From Thermodesulfobacteriota bacterium (GTDB lineage Bacteria > Desulfobacterota > DSM-4660 > Desulfatiglandales > HGW-15), in assembly GCA_025454125.1 (NCBI GenBank), contig JALOPA010000194.1:1-5435 (forward strand): 5,435 bases of DNA. The letters are read 5' to 3'. The position numbers were made by a program, and so were the translations under genes. Each line of letters begins with the position of its first letter. Positions within the stretch are counted from its first letter, which is position 1. The notes under the pieces are model-generated. The model was not told the origin of the DNA. It saw only the letters and a list, made by a program, of their open reading frames with translations, and did not search any database. Below, piece after piece: positions 5,375-5,435 of this stretch.

Positions 5375-5435
5375 ATGGAAAAAGTCCCTGAGAAAACTGA
5401 AAAAGACCTGAGGCGCATTGCCGGTCTGATTGCAG
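5375..5435 (+). CDS. Start of a gene downstream of the ECF sigma factor, possible anti-sigma factor (partial)
   Basis: ATG 5375 lies 20 bases after the sigma stop, with AGGG (5364-5367) seven bases upstream. Only 20 codons are inside the window, reading MEKVPEKTEKDLRRIAGLIA, a charged, probably helical N-terminus with no stop. Position and close spacing match the usual sigma/anti-sigma operon. There is no zinc-binding HxxxCxxC motif in the visible part, so the anti-sigma assignment rests on location alone. Confidence 0.5.
   Translation, partial: MEKVPEKTEKDLRRIAGLIA

Overview
The window reads left to right entirely on the + strand. It carries six genes or gene pieces and no RNA gene, CRISPR array or recognisable insertion sequence. 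From about position 300 on, the DNA is GC-rich, richest in the CoA-transferase gene. The first ~280 bases are clearly AT-rich. The gene content from ~300 on is a CoA-transferase fused to a GNAT acetyltransferase, and an ECF sigma factor beside a small carbohydrate-binding-like lipoprotein. This suits a Gram-negative anaerobe of the Deltaproteobacteria/Desulfobacterota type. That placement is an inference from remembered gene-family distribution, not from a search.

Region 1 (1-352): the middle part of a flavin-reductase-like (FMN-binding split barrel) protein enters from the left edge. Its homology stops near 275-285, exactly where base composition changes. The frame then runs through about 21 unrelated residues to a stop.

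Region 2 (349-2192): a tightly packed pair. The first is a 110-residue secreted or membrane-anchored remnant of a DJ-1/PfpI-family protein that has lost its catalytic centre. The second is a 504-residue membrane protein with a four-helix DUF4345-like module, a fifth membrane helix and an RNase-Z-type metallo-beta-lactamase domain predicted to face the periplasm. All junctions are ATGA overlaps (349-352 and 678-681). A good sigma70-like promoter spans the composition junction at 270-297.

Region 3 (2193-4216): after a 176-base gap with a candidate promoter and several small hairpins comes a GTG-started 615-residue fusion of an acetyl-CoA hydrolase/4-hydroxybutyrate CoA-transferase domain and a GNAT domain. 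The likely roles are acyl-CoA/carboxylate CoA exchange, plus acetylation of an unknown amine or lysine target.

Region 4 (4217-5435): a 144-base gap with overlapping inverted repeats leads to a small lipoprotein with a CBM48/AMPK-type glycogen-binding-like beta-sandwich. It is followed by an ECF sigma-70 factor and the first 20 codons of a further gene in the usual anti-sigma position. Together these look like an envelope-sensing and transcription-control cassette, cut by the right edge of the window.

The points most worth a second look are the recombination-like junction at ~280, the internally deleted DJ-1 gene kept in frame and coupled to the metallo-hydrolase, the membrane-domain/metallo-hydrolase fusion, and the lipoprotein-sigma pairing. 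I do not see a clearly new defence or mobile system.
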